Assembly: GCF_947179165.1 (NCBI RefSeq)
Contig: NC_077247.1
Coordinates: forward strand, 42,948,935 to 43,012,934
Origin: Solanum dulcamara
Taxonomy: Eukaryota; Streptophyta; Magnoliopsida; Solanales; Solanaceae
Length of the DNA stretch: 64,000 nt
Direction of reading: 5' to 3'
Below are positions 1 through 11,254 of this stretch, piece after piece. The translations under genes and the position numbers were made by a program. The notes below the pieces were generated by a model. The model worked only from the letters and a program-made list of their open reading frames with translations. It searched no databases and was not told the origin of the DNA. Numbering within the stretch: the first letter of the stretch is position 1; every line of letters starts with the position of its first letter.

Positions 1-632
1 TCAATTATATAAACATACCCGCAAATTAAACAAACCCACGAATTATATAAACGAGACAGCTTAAAATATAGATACAACCCGTAAATATGCAAACTACAGC
101 TAAACAACCTAATTAAGTTTATTATAGCGGTTATTAGCGAAATTTTCTCTTCTTTTTATGGGAATAGGGAGGGAAATTATAAGATTAGGGGTCGAACCCT
201 CATTAACAAGGTAAAAATTCGGATAATTAATTAATTGAGCTACTACGACTTCCCACTTGCCCATATACAAGCATTGTGAAAAATTAAATATTCTATTCTC
301 AATTGATTAAGAAGCTTTAATTTCATAATTCCATTTTTCTGAGTTAATAGAGAACAAATAGTTAATGGGCATTTGGACTACTTCTTCGTGACCTCTAATT
401 TCATCACTAATTTTTATTTTATATTTACAAGTTATTCATTGATCACGTTAGATAACTTCAAAAAAAGAGGTTAATGCTTGTATGTCCTCTTACCCATATA
501 TGTTGATCTGATTGGGCCAAATTTCTTCAAATCATCTCGGCCCGATGAGAGCTACTCTTCTGAAGGAGTTGATGAAGCCCATAATTATCTAGGCCCATAT
601 CCGTTAAGGTTTTCAGCACATATATTATTTTT
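1..632. other. Intergenic, no gene seen
   Basis: AT-rich sequence with no credible coding region. The only recognisable content is a decayed tRNA-derived SINE-like fragment at about 155-258. The short reading frame at 478-720 runs into a retroelement LTR and has no recognisable protein signature. Confidence 0.6.
155..258 (-). repeat. tRNA-derived SINE-like fragment
   Basis: On the minus strand there is a box-A-like segment (GTAGCTCAATT) followed about 45 bp later by a box-B-like segment (GGGTTCGACCCC). The same arrangement recurs at about 2108-2226, 19338-19421 and 40076-40143, so this is a dispersed family. No target duplication was found. The family name is uncertain. Confidence 0.4.
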
Positions 633-739
633 TGTTAGAAAGCAAGTAGGAAGAGCAAGTGGATACTGCAATATCTCTCAATTCTCTTTTTATCTCACTC
701 TTTCCTCCTTATTTTACTAAATTAGTTTATTTTATAACA
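633..739 (+). repeat. Left LTR of the gag-only element (internally deleted)
   Basis: 107 bp, starts TGTTAG and ends ATAACA. It aligns with both ends of the 220-bp right LTR but lacks its middle, including the CCACTTGTTGCTCC segment, so it carries an internal deletion. Confidence 0.6.
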
Positions 740-919
740 TGTTATCAGCATGAAACTTTAATTTTTTCCAGAAAATTAACTTCTATATCAGGTATATCTA
801 CTGAAGAAATTTAATTTTAAGTTGTCTTTGTTATTTTTAAATTAATTGTCATCATGTCAAACTTGTCAAAATTGAAATTTATGGCACCTGATATTATTGG
901 CAAAAATTATTTTTCATGA

Positions 920-1602
920 GTACTTGATGCTTGAAATCCATCTTACCGCTAAGGGTCTTGGTGATGCTATAATCGAAGAAAATAAAGCATCAAGTCAAGA
1001 TAAAACAAAACTATGATTTTACTTCGTCATCATCTAGATGAAAGCCTGAAGGTTGAATATTTGATAGTGAAAGAAACACTTGAATTGTGGATAGATGTAA
1101 AAGGGAGGTATGACTACCTCAGGGCAACAGTATTGCCAAGGGCTCGTTCTGAGTGGATGTACTTACGGTTTCAAAATTTTAAAACTGTAATTGAGTATAA
1201 TTTTACTGTATTTAGAATAACTTCCAATTAAAATTATGTGGAAAAACTATAAATGATGAAGGCATGTTGGAAAAGATACTAACTACTTTCCATGCCTCTA
1301 ATGTGATATTACAGCAGCAATACCATGAAAAAGGTTTTCAAAAATACTTTGAATTGATCTCACTCCTTCTGGTGGTTGAGCAACAGAATGCTCTTTTAAT
1401 GAAAAATCATGAAGCCCGTTCCACTGGAACTGCTCCGTAACCAAAAACAAATGTGGTAAAAGCACATAGCCAATGTGAAAGAAGACAAAATAAAAATCAA
1501 GGTCACAATAATGTGCGTGAACGTGGCAATGGCAGAAGACGATATAATAATCGTCGTGGTGGTGGTCAACAAAAAAGAGATAACAATATGAGGTCACTTT
1601 AG
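920..1602 (+). pseudogene. Decayed copia-type gag
   Basis: The longest open piece (1013-1231, 72 residues) encodes HHLDESLKVEYL...LWIDVKGRYDYL and ARSEWMYLRFQNF. This matches the capsid-like gag region of plant copia elements, in which a short helix-rich domain is followed by a basic nucleic-acid-binding tail. The tail is recognisable out of frame near 1480-1600 as a run rich in Arg, Asn and Gly. Stop codons and frameshifts separate the pieces, so no full gag can be made. No zinc knuckle is visible. Confidence 0.6.
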
Positions 1603-1834
1603 GCCAAGGTTTTGTCGCACTGTATTTTTCCTGGTAAGGTTTTTAATGAGGCAGCACTCAAGGCGTATTTCCAGATGTGTGTACTCTTTTTTCTTCACTA
1701 GGCTTTTTCGAACTGAGTTTTTTCTAGTAAGGTTTTAACGGGGCACAACATTAATCGGTGTTCAAAATAACTATGTATATTATTTTTTGTAAAGATTTTA
1801 TTGAGGCACATTACACGTGGACATTCATGGGGAG

Positions 1835-2054
1835 TGTTAGAAAACAGGTAGGAAGAGCAAGTGACTGTCCACTTGTTGCTCCTTTTTCTTTACATGAGTG
1901 GGCAAATTGCCCACTAATTTTAATCTTGTTTTGGCTATAAATTGCCAAAGTTTGGCAATTGAAAGATGAACATAAATACTACAATATCTCTCCATTTCTC
2001 TCTTTATCTCACTCTCACCTCCTTATTTTGCTAAGTTTAGTTTATTTTATAATG
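1835..2054 (+). repeat. Right LTR of the gag-only element
   Basis: 220 bp, beginning TGTTAGAAAACAGG and ending near ATAATG at 2054. It is longer than the left LTR because the left copy has lost its centre. The last bases have diverged from the expected CA end. Confidence 0.6.
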
Positions 2055-2107
2055 TTTTTTGAATTGTTGCGACTTGAGCATCCTTTTTAAAAAATAAATA
2101 AAAGTAA

Positions 2108-2226
2108 AAATAGTGGTAAAGGAAGGGAAAATGGGGAGGGGATTAGAGGGGCTAAATCAAGAATCAAACTCTCATCAATAAAATGAAAGTTTAACTAGCA
2201 ACCAATTGAGTTACTAAGATTCTTTT
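2108..2226 (-). repeat. tRNA-derived SINE-like fragment
   Basis: The minus strand reads AATCTTAGTAACTCAATTGG then, about 45 bp on, GAGAGTTTGATTCTTG: degraded box A and box B. Same family as the fragments at 155-258, 19338-19421 and 40076-40143. Confidence 0.4.
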
Positions 2227-3030
2227 TTATTTTGATATATATTAGTCATTTTTATTAAGTAAAAAATTCACCGCATACCCTCTTTGAGCATTGTTTTTTA
2301 AAATGTACTTATATTTTATTAAAATATTTAATTTGTGCTTGCTATTAGTTACTTCAGACTGAAAGGTTTCTCCGCTTTCGTTAAACCAAATACATGCCCT
2401 GACCTTATGTTAAAATATTTGAAATTTGGTCTTGTAAAAGTCATAACTTCCGTGAAAAAAATTCTGAAGTCCTGTCAATACAATAACTTCAGTAAACAAT
2501 GTTCAATGTTTGGCTTGTAATCAAGTTTATTTCTTCGGTAAAAGACATTTGAAACTAACCGTGATAAACTACAACTGATTTCATCCATTCTCAATAGCCA
2601 CGAGATGATCATCTTAAGGTGATCCTGTTGTCGACGGATGCTCTTATTACAATCATAGTCTCTGAAGGATGAGAACCAACAAAAAACTTCAAACAAAAAT
2701 GTCTGAAATTTATCAAATTTCATATACAAAATTTTATAACTTTAGTCCCATATGCATATATCTAAAGTTGTTCACGAAGTGATATACTTCCTAAAAAATT
2801 TGAACTTCAAATATAAATTGAATGACCAGCCCAAAAGTGGATATTTGTGCAACACTACAATACTATTTGTCTCATTTTAAATTGAAAAAATTATCAAAAC
2901 ACCAATATTTTAGTATTTAATAGAACTCTTTAACTATATTTTAATATTTATTGAAAATGGCAATAATTTGACTTGCTATATCAAGACTTTTTATATTTTG
3001 TTTACTTTATAGAATACAAGTAATTAAAAA
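2227..3030. other. Intergenic, no gene seen
   Basis: AT-rich. Short frames on both strands (2335-2520 +, 2475-2729 -) overlap one another and show no domain or codon bias. Nothing else is recognised. Confidence 0.5.
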
Positions 3031-4041
3031 ATAGATTGGAAAAATTTATGGGAGAGTATCTTTCAAATATGATAAATGTTAATTACGTTACTCATTAGGA
3101 GATCCAAATTAGAGAATTAAATTATCATTTTTTTCTTTCTCTATTAATGAGCTTCAATCTTCTTCCTCATCCTCTATTAACGATCTTCAATTCTTTTGTA
3201 AATGCAATTTGTTTGGTAAAATTTGTGGCTTCAAAAAGGAGATCAATTCGGACTGTTCGTATTCATTCTAATAACATTCCGATATTTCGAAATCAAATTT
3301 GTTTCAAATTCAATTTTGTTTTGAATTCAAAATATGATTTTAATGTGTTATTCCGAATTCAATTCGTTGTGAATGCATGATATCGATGAATTTTTTTTGA
3401 TCATATCGAAGAGTATTTTTAGACTTGATTTGAAATCTTATTTGCTAGATAATTTTGATTTTGGTATGAATTTTAGTACAAACCAGTGGTGAATAAAATA
3501 CAAATTGGATATAAATTACGTTTTCTGTGTTTTTATTAGTAATTGGTATTTTTATTGATTTTGAAATACGAACTGGTTGAGTTATATAAATTTTGAAATA
3601 CAATGTAATATATATACATTCTGGTGTGCATCTTAAAACTTGATTTTCTTAGATACAAAATTTGTATTCTAATTTAAATATAAATTTGATGACAATAAAA
3701 ACAATTTAACTTATGGATACTAATCAAATAGGCAGTGTATAATAGGGATACAATTTGACTATTGAATCTATTGAGTATTTATATATTAATGATTTCGGGG
3801 TAAAAATTGATTGTATCCACTTTGTTTGGGACTACAATGTCGTTGAGGTACTTTTTATTTGAAAACGTCTTTTTATTGAATATAATTAGTTTGCTAATCT
3901 GATTTTTGAATATGACTAAATAGTTGAATGGTTTTGAATATTTGTATATTAATGATTTTGGAATACAATGTGTTTGTGTCTAATTGGAATATATTTTTTT
4001 GTCTTATTGAAATACCTTTTTTTAATAATATAATTAGATAT

Positions 4042-4262
4042 GGGGAGCGTTAGTCTTCTGATCATGCATTCGGAGAGATGGAACGAAGATAATTGTTGTG
4101 TTGATTACACAATAGAGGCTATTATGGTGAAAGAGTATGCAACATTTAGAGATTTAATGGAAGAAGTTGCTAAATAAATTGGTGTTGATTTGAGATACAA
4201 TTGTATAAAGCTGAAGTATAAAATCGAAGATAGCAATGCACCATTGACTTGTATCGACTTAT
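4042..4262 (+). pseudogene. MuDR-type transposase N-terminal domain fragment
   Basis: Reading + from 4042 gives SVSLLIMHSERWNEDNC, then VDYTIEAIMVKEYATFRDL, then a stop in place of Gln or Lys, then IGVDLRYNCIKLKYKIED and APLTCIDL. This is the pattern of the PB1-like N-terminal domain of plant Mutator transposases: a short strand, a conserved Trp, an acidic turn, KEYATF, then KLKYKIEDSNAPL. At least one internal stop and the missing continuation make it a pseudogene. Confidence 0.55.
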
Positions 4263-4480
4263 TATGCTTGACACATATTTCGACATTACTTTTATACAAA
4301 TTAAATAAGAATGCATTTTGAAAAACGCAACAAGCGTGTTTATAGAAATGAATATAACTTGAGAAATGATACAAAAAATAAAAAGATGGTCCGATGAAAA
4401 AAAATTGGACCATAGTTCAGAAAAGGTACAAAAAATGAAATGAGATACAAATCATATTAAATGGAATATAGATCTACTAG

Positions 4481-4710
4481 CCTATAAATATTTAGAAAAA
4501 AATACAAAAATCAATGAAATACATATCAGGTAGATTGAAATACATATATACTTGCCTATAAAATATTCAGAAAGGAGACAAAAACGGAATGAAATACAAA
4601 TTTAATAGAATAGAATACAGACTTACTTGTCTACAAAAATTCAGAAAGGATACAAAAATGCATTGAAATGCAAGTTGCATGAAAAATAAACAATACTAAA
4701 TGATAAATAC
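4481..4710. repeat. Imperfect tandem repeat, period about 75 bp, three units
   Basis: Units begin at about 4481 (CCTATAAATATTTAGAAA), 4554 (CCTATAAAATATTCAGAAA) and 4630 (TCTACAAAAATTCAGAAA), each continuing with AATACAAAAA and TGAAATACA words. It lies inside the MULE remnant. Confidence 0.5.
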
Positions 4711-5290
4711 AAAATAAATGGTAGATAAAAGATATCATTTTCGATTAAACTATAAATATAATCAAATGATACAATTACTATTAAAAAAGTACAGATTTAA
4801 AAGAGATAAATTACTAAAACTAATTAAATGGCATACATTGGGATTGAATATATTCTAATATTATAGATAAAATACGAATACCAAAAAAATCACAGCAAAA
4901 TACAAGTCAATATAAATCTACCAAGATATATAATGAATATTTTGTTACCTTAATTAGTGGAATTCTTTTTGGGGAGAGATTTTGGGAATTTGATAAAAAC
5001 AAAATACAGAAGAAAGAAGAGAGATAAGCAGGAATCGAAAAAAAATTTAGAGAGAAGAGGGAATGGGAAAATAAAGGTGAATAAGAGAGAGAAGAGGGAA
5101 ACGTGGATGACTTTACAATTAATTATTATTTTTTAAAAACGTGTGCATAATAAGTTGAGAAAAATTAGAAACTAAATTGGGATACTTATAATTTGCTATA
5201 AAAATATAATATAGCTATTATTAATAATTTTTTAAAACTATAGTCATTTTCACTAAATAAGTTGATAATTTTGACTAATTCAGTATTTTT

Positions 5291-6620
5291 TCCTTTTAAA
5301 TTCTAGTGTTTCCATATCTTTCTATACTTTTATATTTTCAATCTCTGTGTTGTATTTTTGTATCGCAAATGAATACAAGCGAATGATTATAAACTAATTA
5401 AATTAGAGTGAATGTATATAATCTCTTGTATTTTTTTTGTTTTTATATCATTGTATACATCCAAAATATATTCATTGGTCTACCTATATGTATCAAATTG
5501 AAGTCGTTGTTCAACACTTATATTAGATTGTATTCATTGTTACAATATGTATTCGTCAAATATAACATGTATCTACCCTCTCCTTAGCATATCTCCTTGC
5601 TCCCAAATCTTGCTCGCCTTTATGCTTTTTTATCTCTCTTCCAATCTCGCTTGTTTTTTTATTTTAAAATAAAAGATAAATATCTAATAAGGCTCAAATT
5701 ATAGTCAATTTTTAAAATTTTCTGAAATTAAATACCACTTTCAAATATGAGCATCTGTACAAATGACTCCACTCCAAAGAAGTGGCCTTGTGATAAATGG
5801 GCTTTCATTTTCTTATTTTTTTTTTTTAAAAAAGATACCCAAATCTTCATAAAACAGCCTCCCGTATCTATTGGGTTCGGGCCGAGTAAGATATCACAAC
5901 CACACTAGTTAAAGGCTACGTTATGCGAGTAATTTACAAGAATGACCTCGGCAGTGGGTGATTTTCTTTTATTACCTTGCTTTTTCATGGACAAATAATT
6001 ATAATTTTGGAGATACGTCGATGGAGTAAGTAGGGATCAAAAGTTCAAGATCACTCATTTTCAAGATAATGGAGTGTAATTTTCTGAGTTATGTGCAAGA
6101 AGAAACTTTAAACCCAAAATTTACCTAGCACAGCAACAACTACAACTTACAAGCTCTTAACCACCACTTTCTTGAGGACCTGACGTATATATTTCAATAA
6201 AAAAATAGCAAATAAAAGAATAAAATAAGATATTAATTTGTTAATTATACGTTTCATACGTTGATAACTGAAAAACAAAAAAGAAGAGAGCAAATATGTA
6301 GATCTAACATTTGGATATAGAGGTGGATCACATCATACTGGATTACTACAACAATCTCAAATGAATATACTATATATATATTTGGTTAATCTTTTAGTAT
6401 ATAAACTTATTAAAAAATTATACAATAAGCAAGAAATTATATAACTATTGATTTTATTATATACCCAGGCTTTTATAATATAGAAGTGATAATATTCTAA
6501 ATAAACACATCATTCATTATTGTAAAACATTATCACATAAGTAATATTAGAATCTTGGTTTAATATTTGTAAAGTAGATTTCAAAGGTGATCATCCCTTA
6601 CAGCTGTACCTTGTCCCCAG
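5291..6620. other. Intergenic, no gene seen
   Basis: No coding region longer than about 60 codons. Content is AT-rich spacer, including GAATACAA-type words near 5340-5400 that may belong to the neighbouring MULE remnant. Confidence 0.5.
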
Positions 6621-6625
6621 AGTAG

Positions 6626-6838
6626 GTATTATTCTATGCCAAATCAAATTTTATCGTGGTAGTGAGCTTCGATAATTGAATGATGAATTATTCTATGCCG
6701 AATCTAATTTTATCGTGTTAGTAAGCTCTGGATGGTAAATGATTAAACAACAAAAAAAGAGAGATACAACTCTAATTTCTCTCCGGAGAAGATATTAGTC
6801 TACGCCAATTTTATCGTGATCGTAAATTTTTGAATGAT
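6626..6838. repeat. Three degenerate direct repeats
   Basis: Three related segments start at about 6626, 6687 and 6787. Each contains a form of ATTCTATGCC...AATTTTATCGTG followed by GTAA or GTGA and ending in TGAATGAT or AAATGATT. They abut the left end of the TIR element at 6849. Confidence 0.5.
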
Positions 6839-6848
6839 TAAAGAAAGA

Positions 6849-7689
6849 GAAAAGGTCCTGATAAATCGCTCAAATTTGCCATTTAAAGCTGATATATCCT
6901 TCGTTATGAAAAATGGTTCATATATACTTTTACTGTTATATAAATGACTCACATATACCCCACTATTACAAAAATAGCTCACATATACCCTTTTCATCTT
7001 AAGCATGTGAAAAAAATATTGTTTTTGATTTTTAAGTTTTAAAAAAATTCATGTATGAGGTATTTTTTTTTGAGAAAGTAAAAAAATAATAAAAAATATA
7101 TATACCTATACATGTGAATTTTTTTTAGCAATGTTTAGGGGTATATATAATCTTTTTTCACGTATGAATTATTTTTTGACTTCTTTGATTATCATTATTT
7201 GAATTTATAATTCTTATTTTATTTTTATTTTTTCATTCTTTGGTGTAAATATATGAGAAATAAAAAAAGTGAGAATGGAAAAAAAAAATTAAACTATTTT
7301 TTTGCAGCTATATTGTAATTTAAAACTAATTTTTTGTTGCTATATTGTAATTTTGTTTTTGTATCTATAAAAAAAATTGGGGCATGTATAATAAATTTTA
7401 CAATAAAAGTAGTGAGAAAAATAAAATTGACTATCAAAATGATAAATTCAAATTAGCCGTTGAATCAAAAAAATAAATTATGTGTGAGAAGGATCAAATA
7501 TATTCCTATTTGTGTCATTTTTTGATAAAAAACTTTTAAAAAATTAATTTAAAATTAATTTTTTTACTTAGAAGAAAAGGATATATGTGAGCCAATTGTA
7601 TAACGGTAGAAGTATATATGAGCTATTTTCATAATAAATAGTATATCAATTCTACATAACAAAATTGAGGAAAATATCAAACCTTTTCC
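6849..7689. mobile_element. Long-TIR non-autonomous DNA transposon (MULE-type MITE)
   Basis: The left end (6849 to about 6960) reappears inverted at the right end (about 7575-7689). Shared blocks include GAAAAGGT, TCATATATAC and CTCACATATA. The arms are about 110 bp and the element about 840 bp, with no coding capacity. The family recurs as a partial left end at about 35519-35640. No clean target duplication was found. Confidence 0.55.
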
Positions 7690-8524
7690 TTGAAAAAATA
7701 ATACAACTCTACCGTCTTCATGGAGTGTGAACTATGGAATCGTAAATATTAAATAAAAAAACTAATTATTCCTATGGATGTACGGAGAGCCTTGTAAGAA
7801 ATGATATTAATATATTGTTAAAAAGTGGGGAAAAAAAGAATATCTATCAAATGAACACTTTCCATGCCATTATAGAGATGGGAATTTCGTACAACTTTGG
7901 ATATACTTGTGGGAAGTGTTCAAAAGGCTTTTAGTTGACAATTTAGTTTAATTTCAACCACAGAATATTTTAAAATTACAACCACATCGTGTTGATAACT
8001 CACACATGAGAGTAACAGATTACCAGTTTCCCAATAGTTTATTTTTATTGGAATAGGAACTCTTATTTAATTGGAATCATTTCATCACTGCTGTTAGCCC
8101 CACCTTAATTTTAATTTTACTCAATAGTCAAACGCAGACTATTATTTTTTTTAAATCCCACTTTCAGAAATCTAAACACTAAATAGGAGAGAACATTTAT
8201 GTCCGTAATTTAGTATTTTTGTCATTTTCTTAGTAAAAAAAAACAATTTCTTAAAGGGTTTCATTTTTTTTAGCACAATCCTATTAAATTAAATCAGAGA
8301 TTAGATAAGTCAGTCGAATTTGAACCAAATCCGTATTGGCAACTCTAGCCGATAGATATGATAGAACTAGAACTATTGGAAACTTTTCAAACTAGAGTAA
8401 TTCCTTATATAAGCTTCATAAGTAAATATCAAAAAATTTGCTAAATACATAATACTGTTTCATCGAATAATTATTTTCTGTTGATAGGCTATCTCTATTT
8501 TATTAACAGAAAACTAAATTGTAC
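7690..8524. other. Intergenic, no gene seen
   Basis: AT-rich spacer without a supported gene, repeat or structured element. Confidence 0.5.
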
Positions 8525-8627
8525 TATACAATATACAACTACGTCTACATGTGTCTAATTTTGATTATATCTTAAAGATGACTTCTCATTATTCCCTTCT
8601 TCCTTTTTTGAATTGAGAGAATTCTTC
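8525..8627 (+). repeat. 103-bp direct repeat, left copy
   Basis: Runs from TATACAATATACAACTACG to GAGAGAATTCTTC and is repeated at 9332-9434 with two mismatches. The two copies bracket exactly the copia fragment between them. Confidence 0.85.
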
Positions 8628-9331
8628 GCCGAGACAGAAATAATAGGAAGATTTGACTTTCTCAAAAGAACTATTTGAAGAAAATCTTGCGACACTTCAA
8701 GATGCAAGACTGTAAGTCAATTTCTACCCTACTTCCTATTAATTTCAAGTTGTCCTCAATAATGAGTCCTAGCAATGAAGCAGAGAGGATGGAGATGTCT
8801 CGAATACCATATGCATCAACAGTAGGAAGTTTAATGTTCGTCATGGTATGTACAAGTCGATATATGGCTAATCCTGATAGAGAGCATTAGAATACTATTA
8901 AGAGAATCCTGAGATATGTCAAGGGTACCTCAGATGTTGCAATGTGTTATGGAGGATCAAACTTTACTGTTCAAGGTTATGTTGATTCAGATTATTCAGG
9001 TGATCTTGATAAAAGCAAGTCCACCACAGGTTATGTGTTTACTCTTGCTTGAGGAGCTATAAGTTGGGTTTCAAAAGTGCAATCTATCGTGGCTACATCT
9101 ACGACGGAAGTTGAATATGTACAGATACACAAGCTAGCAAAGAGGCAATATGGATGCAGATGTTACTGGAGGAGCTCGGGCACAAACAAGAGAAGGTTGC
9201 TCTGTTTTGTGATAGTCAGAGCGCTTTGCATCTTGCAAAGAATCCGACATTTCTTGATCACTTTGTTCGTGAGAAGATGGAAGAAGGCAGTGTGGATATT
9301 CAGAAAATTCACACTAAATTGTACCTAAACG
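8628..9331 (+). pseudogene. Ty1/copia polyprotein fragment (RT end and RNase H)
   Basis: Encodes, with breaks, the C-terminal part of a copia polyprotein. Pieces include LRHFKMQDCKS (end of reverse transcriptase), IPYASTVGSLMFVMVCTS, KRILRYVKGTSDV, GYVDSDYSGDLDKSKS, TTGYVFTLA then a stop then GAISWVSKVQSIVA, TSTTEVEY, and LLEELGHKQEKVALFCDSQ with SALHLAKNPTF. The GYVDSDY and CDSQSALHLA blocks carry the RNase H active-site acids. Compared with intact elements, residues normally found between MVCT and SR, and between the NPTF and VRE blocks, are missing. Stops at 8888 and about 9050 and a frameshift near 9150 confirm it is dead. Confidence 0.85.
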
Positions 9332-9434
9332 TATACAATATACAACTACGTCTACATGTGTCTAATTTTGATTTTATCTTAAAGATGACTTCTCATTATT
9401 CCCTTCTACCTTTTTTGAATTGAGAGAATTCTTC
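9332..9434 (+). repeat. 103-bp direct repeat, right copy
   Basis: Second copy of 8525-8627, offset 807 bp, two mismatches. The junction to the copia fragment contains ACTAAATTGTAC, which also occurs just left of the first copy, a possible microhomology. Confidence 0.85.
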
Positions 9435-9947
9435 TACTCTGATGTCAACAGAATTTATTTTTTAGTTTTTCTGTTATACCAAAGTAATTTTTTAATTAAG
9501 AAATAAATTTATGCTTTTAAATATCACCAATGAATAGCTTTTTCTGAACAGTACACCTGCATTCCGAGAATCTATCTTTTTTAAAAAGAAAAAATCAATT
9601 TAAATGGTCCTCGATTATGGCAGTTGAGCTTGGAGATTTGTTTTCAAAATCATTGTGTTGTAGTGAATGAGATTGTTATTATCTTAACCAAAGATTTTGA
9701 ATTCGAGCACTCATTAAGAAATACTTCTTAGAAAACTCTATCTCAAATGGGACCGTACTTGGCTGCAAATCCGAAATACTCAGACAATTGGAGAGAAAAT
9801 CGTAAAACACAACTCCATTTTGTTAGCTTGAAAAGACCCTTATTATGTTTATTCCCAATTAATTGCTATAATTTCATATGTAGACTAGACCTAAATCCCA
9901 TAGTGAAAAAGCCCAATTATAATATATTCCTTATTTTTTTTAAATTA

Positions 9948-10127
9948 AAGGAGCAGTCCGGTGCACTAAAGCTCCCGCTATGCGCGGGGTCCGGGGAAGG
10001 GCCTGACCACAAGGGTCTATTGTACGCAGCCTTGCATTGCATTTCTGCCAGAGGCTGTTTCCAAGGCTTGAACCCGTGACCTCCTGGTCACATGGCAGCA
10101 ACTTTACCAGTTACTCCAAGGCTCCCC
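9948..10127 (-). mobile_element. tRNA-derived SINE (Au-like)
   Basis: On the minus strand the element starts GGGGAGCCTTGGAGTAACTG. It has a box-A-like TAACTGGTAAAGT and a box-B-like GGGTTCAAGCC, then a body ending near CCGGACTGCTCC. It is flanked by a perfect 17-bp target duplication, TTATTTTTTTTAAATTA, at 9931-9947 and 10128-10144. A second copy lies at 16576-16766. The head and body resemble the Au SINE family of angiosperms; the name is from memory of that family. Confidence 0.85.
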
Positions 10128-10473
10128 TTATTTTTTTTAAATTATCCGATTTTTTTTCTTTTTTTTCATATTTCTGATACATTACTTCTTTTGCTGATAC
10201 ATCAGGTTTTGGGTGTAGAATAATTAATACTGTTGAGTTATATATGGATAGTAACGTAATTTAAGTTAGGATTGGTTATTTCAATAAATTACCGTGCTAA
10301 TTAAGGAAAATAATTCTTAAAAAAACGTAACAGTTATGAAGAGGAAGAAAAAGTCAAAAAATAGAGCATAACTGCGAACAAAAAATTCAATTCAAAATTC
10401 GATTGTCATCAAGCGAATCGAGATGAATATCGCGATACTACTGAGACATTCTGGAGTTTGGCAATCCAAGGTG

Positions 10474-10920
10474 AAACACTAAAGCTTGATACATGAGAAT
10501 CTGATACATAAACAAGATGTATCAGAAATATTAAAGCTTGATACATGAAAATCTGTTTAAAAAACAAGATGTATAAGAATTATTAAAACTTGATACATGA
10601 GAATATGATACAAAAACAAGATGTATCAGAAGCACTAAAGCTTGATACATGAGATTCTGATACATAAACAATATGTATCAAAAGCATTAAAAAATGATAT
10701 ATGAGAATCTGATACATAAACAAGATGTATCAGAAGAAATCAAGTTTGATACATGAGAATATGATACAAAAATAAGATGTATCAGAAGCAGTAAGACTTG
10801 ATAAATGAGAATCTGATACATAAACAAGATGAATAAGAAGCAGTCAAGTTTGATACATGAGAATATGATACATAAACTTTCATCTTATATTCGAGTTTGA
10901 AACATGAGAAAAACTTAAAA
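10474..10920. repeat. 52-bp tandem repeat array 1 (about 8 units), hairpin-forming
   Basis: The motif GATACATGAGAAT recurs (with substitutions) at 10488, 10540, 10592, 10644, 10696, 10748, 10800 and 10852, an exact 52-bp period. Most units contain CTGATACAT and ATGTATCAG separated by 7 nt, which can pair as a 9-bp stem. The last unit fades out after 10880. Scattered CTGATACA words continue leftward to about 10170. Confidence 0.9.
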
Positions 10921-10925
10921 GTCTG

Positions 10926-11241
10926 CTAAATTGTTGAATAGCCAAAAAAAATATTTACTATTGGTGCAAAAACATAATTGTACATTCTACTATTACAAAA
11001 AAAATTAAAAAAAAACTCGACATCCATCGGTTCTCCTTGACTAGGAGAGATGAAATCTCTCTTAGATTTTTTTAGATCACCATTTTCGCTAATATAACCA
11101 TCCTTAGCCTTTCGACAACCATAAATCCACAATAGTGTGACATATCTTGAACGGAAGAATTCAGCATGCAGTCCAGTAGTTGAAATAGAAATTCCATCAC
11201 TAAGATATTCAGCAAAAATAGCCAAAAAAACACCACAATCC
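10926..11241 (-). pseudogene. Ulp1-like (C48) protease C-terminal fragment, transposon-derived
   Basis: The minus strand from 11241 reads DCGVFLAIFAEYLSDG, then HAEFFRSRYVTLLWIYG and CRKAKDGYISENGD. The DCG motif holds the catalytic Cys of Ulp1/SENP proteases, and the following pattern (AEYLSDG, RSRY, LLW.YG, KA, YISE) is the C-terminal tail seen in Ulp1-like ORFs carried by plant Mutator-like and other DNA transposons. TTTTTGCAG immediately precedes it at about 11242, so it looks like the start of an exon. The His/Asp part of the active site is absent. Fragment of a mobile-element gene, not a host gene. Confidence 0.6.
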
Positions 11242-11254
11242 CTGCAAAAATATA

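Larger units (their letters stand above)
633..2054 (+). mobile_element. Non-autonomous gag-only LTR retrotransposon (TR-GAG-like, Ty1/copia affinity)
   Basis: Two related LTRs (633-739 and 1835-2054) bound about 1.1 kb holding one decayed gag-like region and no protease, integrase or reverse transcriptase. Both LTRs begin TGTTAGAAA and share the TAGGAAGAGCAAG block and the CTCCTTATTTT...TTAGTTTATTTTATAA end. The left LTR lacks about 113 bp present in the right one. Just inside the left LTR is TTATCAGCA, in the place expected of a primer-binding site. Flanking T-runs could be a 5-bp target duplication but are too simple to trust. TR-GAG elements are known plant non-autonomous retrotransposons that keep only gag; assignment here is by structure. 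Confidence 0.65.
3030..5290 (+). mobile_element. Mutator-like (MULE) transposon remnant
   Basis: A broken MuDR-type N-terminal domain lies at about 4042-4262, preceded and followed by AT-rich, internally repetitive DNA rich in GATACAA and GAATACAA words. No transposase catalytic core or SWIM zinc finger is present. Boundaries are approximate: the ends at about 3030 and 5290 were chosen by texture, and no convincing terminal inverted repeat or 9-bp target duplication was found. Confidence 0.4.
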
